This document shows positions 33,699-42,889 of a DNA stretch of 64,000 bases, piece after piece (positions within the stretch are counted from its first letter, which is position 1; each line of letters starts with the position of its first letter). Position numbers and translations under genes: made by a program. Source of the DNA: Planctomycetota bacterium (GTDB lineage Bacteria; Planctomycetota; UBA1135; GCA-002686595). The notes under the pieces were generated by a model. It was not told the origin of the DNA and did no database searches. It saw only the letters and a list, made by a program, of their open reading frames with translations. The stretch lies in the NCBI GenBank assembly GCA_029259655.1, contig JAJDET010000171.1, positions 1 through 64,000 of the forward strand. Reading direction: 5' to 3'.

Positions 33699-34705
33699 GC
33701 GCCGACGCCTCCGGCTCGCGAACGCACGGCTTCGAGCTGGTCGGGCGCGGGATTGCCGCCCGAGACCACGGCGCAGACGCGCAGCGGTCGGTCCAGACCC
33801 GTCGTCCACTCCGATGGAAGGCCGCCCGAGAGGACGAGCGCCGTCGCGGCCGCGCCGGCCGGTTCCACGACCCACCCGCCCTCGTTCACGAGCCGTTCCT
33901 GAGCCCGAAAGATCGATGCGTCGGGGAGCGTGAGCACGCGGTCGACCACGGCTCCCGCGATCCGGACGTTGAGCTCGCCCGCGTTGAGCGGACAGAGGCC
34001 CTGGACGTCGGTCGTGATCTCGGTGAGATCGACCGGCTTGCCCGCCGCGACGCCGAGCGACATCGTCGGCGCGCCCTCCGGTTCGACGCCGACGATGCGA
34101 ACGCGCTCACCCAGCTCGCGGCGCAACGCGAGTGCCGAGCCCGCGATCAATCCGCCGCCTCCGACGGGGAGCACGACCACGTCGACCTCCGGCCAGGCGC
34201 GCGCGATCTCGAGCCCCACGGTCCCCGCACCCTCGACCGTGCGCGCAGCATCGTAGGGATGGACGAGGACCGCGCCGGCCGCGACGCGTTCGGCACAGGC
34301 GCGTTCCGCCTCCTCGCGAGTCGGCAGCAGGACGACCTCCGCACCGTAGCTGCGACAGGCCTCGACCTTGTTCGGATAGGCGTTCGCGGGCATGAAGATG
34401 GTCGCGGGCACGCCGGCGCGGGCAGCGGCCCAGGCGAGAGCCTGGCCGTGGTTCCCCGAGCTCGTCGCCACGACGCCCGCGGCGCGCCCCTCCTCGTCGA
34501 GCAACGCGATCTGGTTCGAGGCGCCGCGCGCCTTGAAGGAGCCCGTCTCCTGGAGGCACTCGAGCTTCAGCCGGAGCTCCACCTCGCACCCCGCATCTCC
34601 CGGGTCCACGGCGAGATCGGCCAGCGGCGTCTCCCGGACGAGCTCGCGGATCCGGTCGGCGGCGAGGTCCACGCGAATCGCGTCGAATGGGCTCAGAGCG
34701 TTCAT
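33695..34705 (-). CDS. Threonine/serine dehydratase-type PLP enzyme
   Basis: 336 aa from the ATG at 34705. Fold type II PLP enzyme: ETGSFKARGA with Lys58 as the Schiff-base lysine, SSGNHGQALAWAA binding the substrate carboxylate, and LPVGGGGLIAG binding the cofactor phosphate. It dehydrates threonine or serine to a 2-oxo acid, or racemises serine; no C-terminal ACT regulatory domain is present, which fits the short catabolic or racemase-like branch. The first gene of the six-gene operon. A TACAAT box (34716-34721) overlaps the upstream ATG at 34717 and sits 10 nt before ATG 34705, hence the shorter start. Confidence 0.9.
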   Translation of the reverse strand: MNALSPFDAIRVDLAADRIRELVRETPLADLAVDPGDAGCEVELRLKLECLQETGSFKARGASNQIALLDEEGRAAGVVATSSGNHGQALAWAAARAGVPATIFMPANAYPNKVEACRSYGAEVVLLPTREEAERACAERVAAGAVLVHPYDAARTVEGAGTVGLEIARAWPEVDVVVLPVGGGGLIAGSALALRRELGERVRIVGVEPEGAPTMSLGVAAGKPVDLTEITTDVQGLCPLNAGELNVRIAGAVVDRVLTLPDASIFRAQERLVNEGGWVVEPAGAAATALVLSGGLPSEWTTGLDRPLRVCAVVSGGNPAPDQLEAVRSRAGGVGA

Positions 34706-34715
34706 CGAGCCGGAC

Positions 34716-34721
34716 ATTGTA
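34716..34721 (-). promoter_or_regulatory. -10-like TACAAT box, leaderless geometry
   Basis: TACAAT ends 10 nt before the ATG at 34705. Only 15 bp separate it from the divergent TAGAAT box at 34737-34742, so the two promoters must share or compete for polymerase. Confidence 0.5.
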
Positions 34722-34736
34722 GCGGGCCACAGGGGC

Positions 34737-34742
34737 TAGAAT
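34737..34742 (+). promoter_or_regulatory. -10-like TAGAAT box, leaderless geometry
   Basis: TAGAAT ends 6 nt before the GTG at 34749 of the dihydrouridine synthase gene. Back-to-back with the box at 34716-34721. Confidence 0.5.
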
Positions 34743-34748
34743 CGGCGC

Positions 34749-35717
34749 GTGGAGCTCCCCATCCTCCCGTTCACCGGGCCCTGGATGCTCGCGCCCATGG
34801 AGGGCGTGACGGAGCCCTCGTTTCGCGATCTCGTCCTCACGCGCAACGACCCGCGGGAGCTAGGCGGCGCCTTCACGGAGTTCGTCCGCGTCGTGCGGCA
34901 TGCGCTGCCCGCGCGCACGCTGCGGCGTCACCTCGGCCCGCACCGCTTCGAGACCCCGGTCGGGCTGCAGATCATGGGGGCGGACCCGGACGCGGTCGCC
35001 GAGACCGCTCGCCGGGCAGTCGCGGTGGGCGCACCGCTGGTCGACCTGAACTTCGGCTGCCCCTCGAAGGGAGCCCTGCGAGGTTGCGCGGGGTCCGCGC
35101 TGCTGGACGACCCGCCGGCGATCGAGAGGCTCGTCTCCCGCGTCGTCCGGGCCGTGCCGGAGAGCCCGGTCACCGCCAAGATCCGGGCAGGCGGCGAGAA
35201 CGACGGGGAGCTCGAGGACATCGCGCAGGCGGCGGAAGCCGGAGGCGCGCGGCTCTTGACCGTTCACTGCCGGACGCGCGCGGAAGGCTATCGCGACTCG
35301 GCGGACTGGGAACGGCTCCGGCGGGCCGTTGAGGCGGTCTCCATCCCCGTCTGCGGCAACGGAGGCATCGAGGGACACTCGGACCTCGAGCGGCTGCGGA
35401 ACGAGACGGGGTGCCGGTACGCCATGGTCGGCCGCGCCGCGTTGGCGGACCCCTGGATCTTCTCCGGTCGGCGCGTGGATCGTCGCGAGGCGGCCGGGTT
35501 CCTCGTCGACTACGCCCGCGCACTCTCGGAGGCCGGGTTCCCGCGGCGCGGGGTCGTGGCCCGCCTCAAGCAGCTCCTTCGGCACTGGCGAGCGGGAGAG
35601 CTGGTGACGGACGCGTCACGTTCGGAGTGGTTGAGCGCCGACGAGGACGGGGTCCTGTCCCGACTCTTCGCCGAGGCAGGGGAAGCTCCGCCGCTGTTCA
35701 GTAGATCGGCGAGCTGA
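34749..35717 (+). CDS. dus: tRNA-dihydrouridine synthase
   Basis: 322 aa. An FMN enzyme that reduces uridines in the tRNA D-loop. Seen: LAPMEGVTEPSFRDLV at the N-terminus, VGLQIMGADPD, DLNFGCPSKGALRGCAGSALL with the catalytic cysteine (family usually NxGCPxxxVxxxxxGaaLL), TVHCRTRAEGY and CGNGGIEG, then the helical C-terminal tRNA-binding part. Closer to DusC in length; the exact position modified is not decidable. GTG start with a TAGAAT box 6 nt upstream. It ends 67 nt before the arginine decarboxylase start, with a new promoter between. Confidence 0.92.
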   Translation: MELPILPFTGPWMLAPMEGVTEPSFRDLVLTRNDPRELGGAFTEFVRVVRHALPARTLRRHLGPHRFETPVGLQIMGADPDAVAETARRAVAVGAPLVDLNFGCPSKGALRGCAGSALLDDPPAIERLVSRVVRAVPESPVTAKIRAGGENDGELEDIAQAAEAGGARLLTVHCRTRAEGYRDSADWERLRRAVEAVSIPVCGNGGIEGHSDLERLRNETGCRYAMVGRAALADPWIFSGRRVDRREAAGFLVDYARALSEAGFPRRGVVARLKQLLRHWRAGELVTDASRSEWLSADEDGVLSRLFAEAGEAPPLFSRSAS

Positions 35718-35744
35718 CCTGCTCCGGCCGGTGAGGGGTATACT
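35714..35744 (+). promoter_or_regulatory. Promoter of the arginine decarboxylase gene
   Basis: -35-like CTGACC (35714-35719, overlapping the dus stop) and -10 TATACT (35739-35744), spacer 19 nt. A leader of about 35 nt follows and contains GGAGG. Because the -10 lies downstream of the in-frame GTG at 35731, that GTG is unlikely to be the start. Confidence 0.4.
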
Positions 35745-35784
35745 CCCGCCCCTTTTCCTCCGAGCATCCGCGGAGGCACATGCC

Positions 35785-37715
<1,931 letters not shown>

Positions 37716-37719
<4 letters not shown>

Positions 37720-38186
37720 GAGTCGAAAGAAGTCGCGTCGTGAGCATCGAGCTCGAGGTCAGGGACACCGAGGACGAGGTCGTCCTGACCACGAAAGGCG
37801 AGGACCCGATCGAGTACGTGCACGGCGCGGACGACCTGCCGATCCCCGGGCTCGAGCGTGCTCTGGAAGGGACCGAGGCCGGAGCCGAGATAGAAGTCTC
37901 GCTGGCGGCCGTGGATGCCTTCGGCGAGTACGACCTCGAGTGCCTGGTGAGCGTTCCCCGCTCGGCGCTCCCCCCCGACGCCGAGGTCGTCCCGGGAGAC
38001 GTGATCCCGGTCGAGCTCGAGTCGGATGACGGAGAGAGCCTTGGCGAGGTCGAGATGCGAGTCGAGTCGCTCGCGAACGATTCGGTCGTGCTCGACGCGA
38101 ATCATCCCCTGGCCGGCGTCGACATCAAGTGCCTCGCGAAGGTCGTCGGGGTGCGCGAAGCGAAGCCCGAGGAGCTCGAGAAGTAG
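37716..38186 (+). CDS. SlyD-like FKBP-type peptidyl-prolyl isomerase
   Basis: 156 aa from a GTG at 37716. SlyD architecture: the split FKBP domain (YVHGADDLPIPGLERALEG, where FKBPs have the HG....P.GLE..L.G motif), the inserted-flap (IF) chaperone domain in the middle, and the diagnostic DANHPLAGVDIKCLAKVVGV at the end of the FKBP part. Unlike E. coli SlyD it has no His-rich metal tail. It should speed prolyl isomerisation and hold unfolded proteins in the cytosol. The GTG shares bases with the speA TGA and follows a GGAGAGAGG site, so it is translated with speA. Confidence 0.88.
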
Positions 38187-38193
38187 AAAAAGA

Positions 38194-38228
38194 GAGGGGG
38201 CGGCATCCGCTCGGGATGCCGCCCCCTC
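38194..38228 (-). terminator. Strong intrinsic terminator between convergent genes
   Basis: A perfect 15-bp inverted repeat: 38194-38208 pairs with 38214-38228, loop GCTCG. Read on the minus strand it is followed by CTCTTTTTCT, so it terminates the cysteine-rich gene. On the plus strand no T-run follows, but it may still help stop the speA-FKBP transcript. Confidence 0.85.
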
Positions 38229-38248
38229 GTAGTTCGATTCGGAGTCGC

Positions 38249-39502
38249 TTACTGGAGCGACTTCGAGCAGGTCGTCTCGGAGACGGTCGTGACCGTGGCG
38301 AGCTCGCGGCAGTGCGCCTGGAACTTCTCGCAGGCCATGATCTTCTCGACGGCGGCCTTCGCTTCGCAGCTCTTCAGCACCGTGTCGCCGACCAGGACGC
38401 TCTCGACGGTCCCGCACTCGATCAGCGAGGCGAGCTGTCCACCGGCGCAGGTCTGACCCGCGAGGGCCTTGTCGACGTTGGAGGCGAGCGTCTTCTCGCA
38501 GGCGGCCGACTCCGCGCAGTTGGCCTTGATCTCGCTCGCAACGTTGCCGCGGATCAGCTTGGCGAGGACTTCAGAGGCCTCGCTGCCCATGTAGGCCTTG
38601 CCGTCGACCACGACGCCGCCGATGCGGTTCGTGTCGACCAGCGCGGCGAGCTGAGTCCGGACCGAGACCGGTGTGTAGGAAGCCGTCTCGATCGGCTGGA
38701 TCGGCGCGACGACCACGCCGGCGCGCTTCGCGCACTCGGCCTGGAACTCCTCGCACGACGTCAGCGAGGCGAGCGTGGCCTCGGCGGTCTTGCTGCAGGT
38801 GATGCTCTCGTCGTCGACGATGATGCTGTCGATCCGGCCCGCGGCCAGGAGCCCGCTGAGCTGGGTCTTCGTGCAGACCTTGCCGGCCATGGCCTTCTTC
38901 ACGTTGGCCGCGAGGGTCTTCTCGCATGCCCGCGAGGCCTCGCAGTTCTCCTTGATCTTCGAGGCGAGGCACTCCTCCATGAGGCCCTCGACCACGGCGA
39001 TCGCCTTCGAGCCGAGGTAGGCCTTGCCGTCGACGACGACGCCGGCCACCCGCTCGGGCTGGAACAGGGAGGCGAGCTGCGCGGAGGCCGGAATGACGAC
39101 CTCGACAGCGGCCTTCGAGCACTCGGCTTCGCCGCCGGCGGTCGCCAGCTTCGCGGCCTGGGCCTTCGAGCACGCGGCCTTCTCTTCCGCGGAGCACTCG
39201 CCGTCAGCGGCGGTGGCGAGTGTCGCCTTCGCGCACTCGGCCTTCTCCTTCGCGGAGCACTCGCCGTCACCGGCGGAAGCGAGGGTCGCCGTCGAGCACG
39301 CGGCCTTCGCCTTCGTGGAGCACTCGCCGTCGGCGGACGCGAGGGTTGCGGCCTTCGCCTTGGTGGAGCACTCGCCGTCGGCGGAGGCCAGCTCGGCCTT
39401 GGCCTTCGAGCACTCGGACTTGGTCTTCGAACACTCGGACTGGGCGAGGGCCATCGGCGCGAGGGCGACGAGCCCGGCCAGGGCAAGAGCGTGGAGCTTC
39501 AT
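38249..39502 (-). CDS. Secreted cysteine-rich repeat protein, unknown family
   Basis: 417 aa. Signal peptide MKLHALALAGLVALAPMALA. Residues about 22-130 are repeats of the form A-T-L-A-S-A-D-G-E-C-S-x-K-x-K-A, Ala/Lys/Cys-rich and probably helical. Then come two homologous modules: Q142-about 255 and Q284-about 398, offset 142 residues, sharing RVAGVVVDGKAYLGSKA / RIGGVVVDGKAYMGSEA, a CEKTLA(A/S)NV block and a closing CE(E/K)FQA-C. Cysteines are conserved between modules, which suggests disulfides outside the cytoplasm. The gene has a TATCAT box about 80 nt upstream, an AGGAA site and a very strong terminator, so high expression is likely. I do not recognise the family. Confidence 0.8.
   Translation of the reverse strand: MKLHALALAGLVALAPMALAQSECSKTKSECSKAKAELASADGECSTKAKAATLASADGECSTKAKAACSTATLASAGDGECSAKEKAECAKATLATAADGECSAEEKAACSKAQAAKLATAGGEAECSKAAVEVVIPASAQLASLFQPERVAGVVVDGKAYLGSKAIAVVEGLMEECLASKIKENCEASRACEKTLAANVKKAMAGKVCTKTQLSGLLAAGRIDSIIVDDESITCSKTAEATLASLTSCEEFQAECAKRAGVVVAPIQPIETASYTPVSVRTQLAALVDTNRIGGVVVDGKAYMGSEASEVLAKLIRGNVASEIKANCAESAACEKTLASNVDKALAGQTCAGGQLASLIECGTVESVLVGDTVLKSCEAKAAVEKIMACEKFQAHCRELATVTTVSETTCSKSLQ
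39113..39439 (-). repeat. In-frame coding repeats of the cysteine-rich protein
   Basis: DNA encoding residues 22-130 of the cysteine-rich protein. About five copies of a 45-60 bp unit whose core (on the plus strand) is GAGCACTCGCCGTC are visible. Copies differ at third positions but keep the frame, so the array probably grew by in-frame duplication. Confidence 0.7.
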
Positions 39503-39659
39503 GGATTCCTGATCGGTGTGGATTGAGCGTCTGGTGCGGAGGGCGCGTCACCCCCAGCGGGGGCCGAACGCGATCGTGAGGGCCATGATACGTCATCGGC
39601 TCCCACCTGATAGGGGCAATAGACAAGGTGAGCCTCCCCCACCCTGCAATAAACCGCGA

Positions 39660-40436
39660 TCAGGCCAGGGGAGCTTCCAGGGGGGCATCCTCGTGCTGGA
39701 GCCCCAGGGCCTTACGAAGCAGAAACCTGCCCAGGTAGATCACCGGCGTGTCGAGGGCGGCCAGGACCAGCTTGCAGAGGTAGACCGCGACGATCACCTC
39801 CACGACCTCACCGAAACCCATCCCGAACGCGAGCGGCAGGAAGATCCCGTTCACGACGCAGGTGTCGACGAGCTGGCTGATCCACGTCGAGCCGTTGTTG
39901 CGGATCCACATGTGGCGGCCGCGCGTGACGCGCCACCAGAAGTGGTAGAGGTGCACGTCGAAGAGCTGGGCCGTGAGGTAGGCGAGCATCGAGGCGAAGA
40001 GCAACTCGGCGGGGAACTGGAAGGTGACCACGAACGCGTGCTGCATCGCGGCGGCGTCGAGCTCCCCCTCGATCGCCCAGATGTCGCTCGGCGGAAGGGC
40101 CTTGGCGACCTGCACGATTCCGAGCATCGCGAGGCTCAACCCGAAGCCCAGCCAGACCATGAGCTGGGCCCGTCGCCGGCCCCAGATCTCGGCCACGAGG
40201 TCGGTGCAGAGGAACGTGACCGGATAGGTGATGATGCCGGTCGTCAGGGCCAGAGGCCCGCTCCCCGGCATCCAGCCCGGGCGGCCGTCCGGGAAGAGCT
40301 CGAAGAGCTTCACGCCGACGATGTTCGTCAGCACGAGCACGACGCAGAACAGAGCCGTGAGGCCCGCATAGAGGCCCTCGGCGAGGCTCATGCCTCGCAC
40401 CGTCCTGGAGCCGGCCGGGTCGTTCGCGAAGTTCAT
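39660..40436 (-). CDS. Queuosine precursor transporter-like (YhhQ/DUF165, VUT family)
   Basis: 258 aa with six predicted membrane helices. The YhhQ/VUT pattern is present: an early helix with LVLTNIVGVKLFEL, TGIITYPVTFLCTDLVAEIWGRR, and a later helix with NNGSTWISQLVDTCVVNGIF. Characterised family members import queuosine precursors (preQ0/preQ1). This version has a longer cytoplasmic or periplasmic loop (KALPPSDIWAIEGELDAAAM). The ATG at 40436 has TAGGCT 11 nt upstream. No queuosine genes adjoin it. Confidence 0.88.
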   Translation of the reverse strand: MNFANDPAGSRTVRGMSLAEGLYAGLTALFCVVLVLTNIVGVKLFELFPDGRPGWMPGSGPLALTTGIITYPVTFLCTDLVAEIWGRRRAQLMVWLGFGLSLAMLGIVQVAKALPPSDIWAIEGELDAAAMQHAFVVTFQFPAELLFASMLAYLTAQLFDVHLYHFWWRVTRGRHMWIRNNGSTWISQLVDTCVVNGIFLPLAFGMGFGEVVEVIVAVYLCKLVLAALDTPVIYLGRFLLRKALGLQHEDAPLEAPLA

Positions 40437-40447
40437 CGCGGCGGCAG

Positions 40448-40453
40448 AGCCTA
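40448..40453 (-). promoter_or_regulatory. -10-like TAGGCT box, leaderless geometry
   Basis: TAGGCT ends 11 nt before the ATG at 40436, the longest spacing in the set. It lies in a 60-bp divergent gap with 40482-40487. Confidence 0.4.
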
Positions 40454-40481
40454 GTGTCCTGCGCCGGGAGTTCCGAGCCAC

Positions 40482-40487
40482 TAGAAT
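40482..40487 (+). promoter_or_regulatory. -10-like TAGAAT box, leaderless geometry
   Basis: TAGAAT ends 9 nt before the ATG at 40497 of the small hypothetical gene. Confidence 0.45.
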
Positions 40488-40496
40488 CCCCGCACC

Positions 40497-40985
40497 ATGC
40501 AGCCCGTCCTCCAAGAGCTCGACCGCATGAGCGACGAGCGTTTCCTCGCCCTCTACGAGTCCCTCTCCGAACGCGGCTTCGGCCCGCTCGACGGACAGGT
40601 CGCCAAGCTCCTGAAGTTCCGCCCCCAGGCGATCCGGAAGCTCCCGATGCTGACGCGCGCGAAGAAAGCACGCGCCATGCTCTCGGGGTCGGCCGACGCC
40701 GAGCTCACTTACGAGTTCATGGGCGGCTATCTCGTCAAGAAGCACCCGGAGCTCATCACGGACTTCCTCGACGCGACCGGGGTCTCCCACGAGGACGGGA
40801 TGATCGACGACATCGACGCCGCGAATCCCGACGCTTCCAAGATCGAGGGGGCAGTGGCCGCGCTCGACGAGAAGTTCGACGCGGTCGACGTCACGCTGTA
40901 CCTGTCGATGTGCGCACAGCAGTGGCCCGCCATCGACATGCTGTGCGAGCTGTGGTCCTCGCGCTCGACGGCAGCCGCCGGCTGA
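40497..40985 (+). CDS. Small helical protein of unknown function
   Basis: 162 aa, no signal peptide or membrane helix. Composition and periodicity suggest a fully alpha-helical cytosolic protein (MSDERFLALYESLSERGFG, RKLPMLTRAKKARAMLSG, then VDVTLYLSMCAQQWPAIDML). I do not recognise it. Its own TAGAAT box and normal codon use for this genome support expression. It converges with the EfpL gene 3 nt away. Confidence 0.7.
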   Translation: MQPVLQELDRMSDERFLALYESLSERGFGPLDGQVAKLLKFRPQAIRKLPMLTRAKKARAMLSGSADAELTYEFMGGYLVKKHPELITDFLDATGVSHEDGMIDDIDAANPDASKIEGAVAALDEKFDAVDVTLYLSMCAQQWPAIDMLCELWSSRSTAAAG

Positions 40986-40988
40986 CCG

Positions 40989-41561
40989 TCAGCCCTTCGC
41001 GCGCTCGACGAAGTGCCCGTCGCGCGTATCCACGACGATGCGCTCCCCGACCTCGAGGTAGGGCGGGACCTGGAGCTCGAGACCCGTCTCGACCACGGCT
41101 CGCTTGAGCTGGGCCTGGGCCGTGGCGCCCTTGATCACGGGATCGCACTCCACGACCGAGAGCTCGACCGTATTGGGCAAGTCGACACCGACAACGCCAC
41201 CATCGACGAGCCGCACGCGCAACCCCTCGGCGCCGTCGAGCAGGAACGAGGTCGCCTGGCCGAGCTCGTCGGCCGTGAGGTGGAACTGCTCGTAGCTCTC
41301 GCCGTCCATGAAGTGCCAGTGCGTGCCATCGGAGTACATGAACGAGCAAGGTCGCATCTCGACGTCCACCGGCTCGAACTTCGAGCCCGAACGGATCGAC
41401 TCCGAGATCAGCTGGCCGGTGACCAGGTTCCGGAGCCTGGTCTTCGCGATCGTGTTCGCCCCGCGCGCGGTCGGGGTGCTGAAGGTGACGTCCACGATCA
41501 CCATCGGCGCCGCCTTGTAGACGATGCAGACGCCCTTCTTGAACTCGCTGACCTCGATCAT
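40989..41561 (-). CDS. Elongation factor P family protein, EfpL/YeiP-like
   Basis: 190 aa, three-domain EF-P length. It binds between P and E sites and relieves ribosome stalling at prolines. Domain I ends in the tip loop TFSTPTARGANTIAKTR: the loop has Arg33 instead of the modified Lys34 of E. coli EF-P, and the S/T-P-T-A-R-G-A context matches E. coli EfpL (YeiP). Domain III shows VIKGATAQAQLKRAVVETGL and QVPPYLEVGERI. Annotating it as plain efp would miss this. ATG 41561 overlaps the mutM stop (ATGA), so it is the third gene of an operon with DUF983 and mutM. Confidence 0.9.
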   Translation of the reverse strand: MIEVSEFKKGVCIVYKAAPMVIVDVTFSTPTARGANTIAKTRLRNLVTGQLISESIRSGSKFEPVDVEMRPCSFMYSDGTHWHFMDGESYEQFHLTADELGQATSFLLDGAEGLRVRLVDGGVVGVDLPNTVELSVVECDPVIKGATAQAQLKRAVVETGLELQVPPYLEVGERIVVDTRDGHFVERAKG

Positions 41562-42424
41562 GGCGCGCGAAGTATAGCTCGCCTGCGCGGCCGCGGGGCG
41601 GGCTGGCAGCGTGTGCACAGGTGGGTCCCGCGCTGCCCGACGACGATCTTCGCGATGCGACGTTCGCACCTCGGGCACGGGCGGCCGTCTCGCCCGTACA
41701 CGCGGAACTGGTGCTGGTAGCTCCCGGGCTGGCCCGTCGGCGTCCGGTAGAAGGTGTCGAAGCTCGACCCTTCTCGCTCGATGGCCTCGCGCAGGATGGC
41801 TCGAATCGCCTCGAAGAGCCGCGCAGCCTCCCCCCTGGACAGCCGATCCGAGCGGCGCAGGGGATGGAGTCGCGCCTGGAACAGAGACTCGTCCGCGTAG
41901 ATGTTCCCGATCCCGGCCACGAACTCCTGGTCGAGCAGGAGGGGCTTGAGCTGGCGCCGCCGCTCGTGCAGGTCGCGGACGAAACCCGGGAGCGTGAAGT
42001 CCTCGGAGAGCGGCTCCGGGCCCAGGTTCCCCACGATCGAGTCCGCATTGGCGGCCCAGACGAGCCGCCCGAACTTGCGGACGTCGATGAAGTGGAACGC
42101 CCGGCCGTCGTCGAGATCCAGCCGCACGCGCCCGTGGGCCCCCGGGTCCCAGTCGGCGGCCTCGACGTGCATGCGGCCGGACATGCGAAGGTGTCCGACG
42201 AGCGCACCGGCCTCGGTCCCCGCCCGTTCGAGCTCGAACACGATGTACTTGCCGCGCCTCCGGACCCCGCGAACGCGGGCGCCGACGACCGCTCGATCGA
42301 ACCTCCGCTTTCCCACACCGCCGAGCGTCCGCGCCCAGGACACGCTGGACGACGTGATCTCGCGCCCCACGAGTCCGGGCCGGATCAAGCGCACGACCGT
42401 CTCGACCTCCGGTAGCTCGGGCAT
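41558..42424 (-). CDS. mutM: Formamidopyrimidine-DNA glycosylase
   Basis: 288 aa. Excises oxidised purines such as 8-oxoguanine and nicks the strand (AP lyase). N-terminal MPELPEVETVVRLI supplies the catalytic proline and glutamate; GHLRMSGRM and DVRKFGRL are the DNA-binding loops; helix-two-turn-helix at QEFVAGIGNIYADESLFQA; C-terminal zinc finger PCPRCERRIAKIVVGQRG with a second Cys pair CTRC. All key residues are present. ATG 42424 shares its A with the TGA of the DUF983 gene; the stop overlaps the EfpL start. Confidence 0.95.
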   Translation of the reverse strand: MPELPEVETVVRLIRPGLVGREITSSSVSWARTLGGVGKRRFDRAVVGARVRGVRRRGKYIVFELERAGTEAGALVGHLRMSGRMHVEAADWDPGAHGRVRLDLDDGRAFHFIDVRKFGRLVWAANADSIVGNLGPEPLSEDFTLPGFVRDLHERRRQLKPLLLDQEFVAGIGNIYADESLFQARLHPLRRSDRLSRGEAARLFEAIRAILREAIEREGSSFDTFYRTPTGQPGSYQHQFRVYGRDGRPCPRCERRIAKIVVGQRGTHLCTRCQPAPRPRRRAILRAP

Positions 42425-42828
42425 CAGGCTCGAGGGTCGACCCAGGGCTCGCGGTTCTTGACGTCCGTCCAGTACTCGATCGCGACCCACAACCCCATCG
42501 AGTAGGGCAAGAAGCCCACGCAGAAGGCGAGCGCGACGGGAATCGAGACGGCGAGGGAGACGGCAACGCCCCAGTCGGTGAAGAGGACCACGGCGAAGAC
42601 CATCAAGGCGGCGAAGACCTGGGTGACGGCGGCGGAGAGATACATGGAGCCTGTCTGTGAGCCCGGCTCCCGCCGGTAGACGAGGCCGCACTCGGGGCAC
42701 GCCTCGCCGAGGCGGGCGAAACGACGAAACAGGGGGCCTCGACTGCACTGGGGACAGCGCCCGGCCGCTGCCCGGCGGACGAAGTCCCACCAACCGGGCG
42801 CGGGGGGCTCGCTCGAATCGTGGGTCAC
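42424..42828 (-). CDS. DUF983-like membrane protein with zinc-ribbon Cys motifs
   Basis: 134 aa. Two CxxC pairs near the N-terminus (GRCPQCSRGPLF and EACPECGLVYRR) typical of DUF983, then two hydrophobic helices (VFAALMVFAVVLF and LAVSIPVALAFCVGFLPYSM) and a short charged tail. The function of the family is not settled. GTG 42828 is chosen because TATGCT lies 6 nt upstream; the open frame further upstream is noise on the opposite strand of the next gene. First gene of the DUF983-mutM-EfpL operon. Confidence 0.8.
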   Translation of the reverse strand: MTHDSSEPPAPGWWDFVRRAAAGRCPQCSRGPLFRRFARLGEACPECGLVYRREPGSQTGSMYLSAAVTQVFAALMVFAVVLFTDWGVAVSLAVSIPVALAFCVGFLPYSMGLWVAIEYWTDVKNREPWVDPRA

Positions 42829-42834
42829 GAACGC

Positions 42835-42840
42835 AGCATA
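42835..42840 (-). promoter_or_regulatory. -10-like TATGCT box, leaderless geometry
   Basis: TATGCT ends 6 nt before the GTG at 42828. Partner of the divergent TATCCT box at 42877-42882. Confidence 0.45.
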
Positions 42841-42876
42841 CGTCCAGGGAGAACGAGCGTCGGGGAGAGCACGACC

Positions 42877-42882
42877 TATCCT
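42877..42882 (+). promoter_or_regulatory. -10-like TATCCT box, leaderless geometry
   Basis: TATCCT ends 1 nt before the ATG at 42884 and 7 nt before the in-frame ATG at 42890. The usual spacing in this window favours the second ATG as start. Confidence 0.4.
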
Positions 42883-42889
42883 GATGACG

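Noticed and set aside
35731-35784. Upstream GTG start for the arginine decarboxylase
   Set aside because: The TATACT -10 box at 35739-35744 lies downstream of this GTG, and the intervening residues do not fit the family N-terminus.
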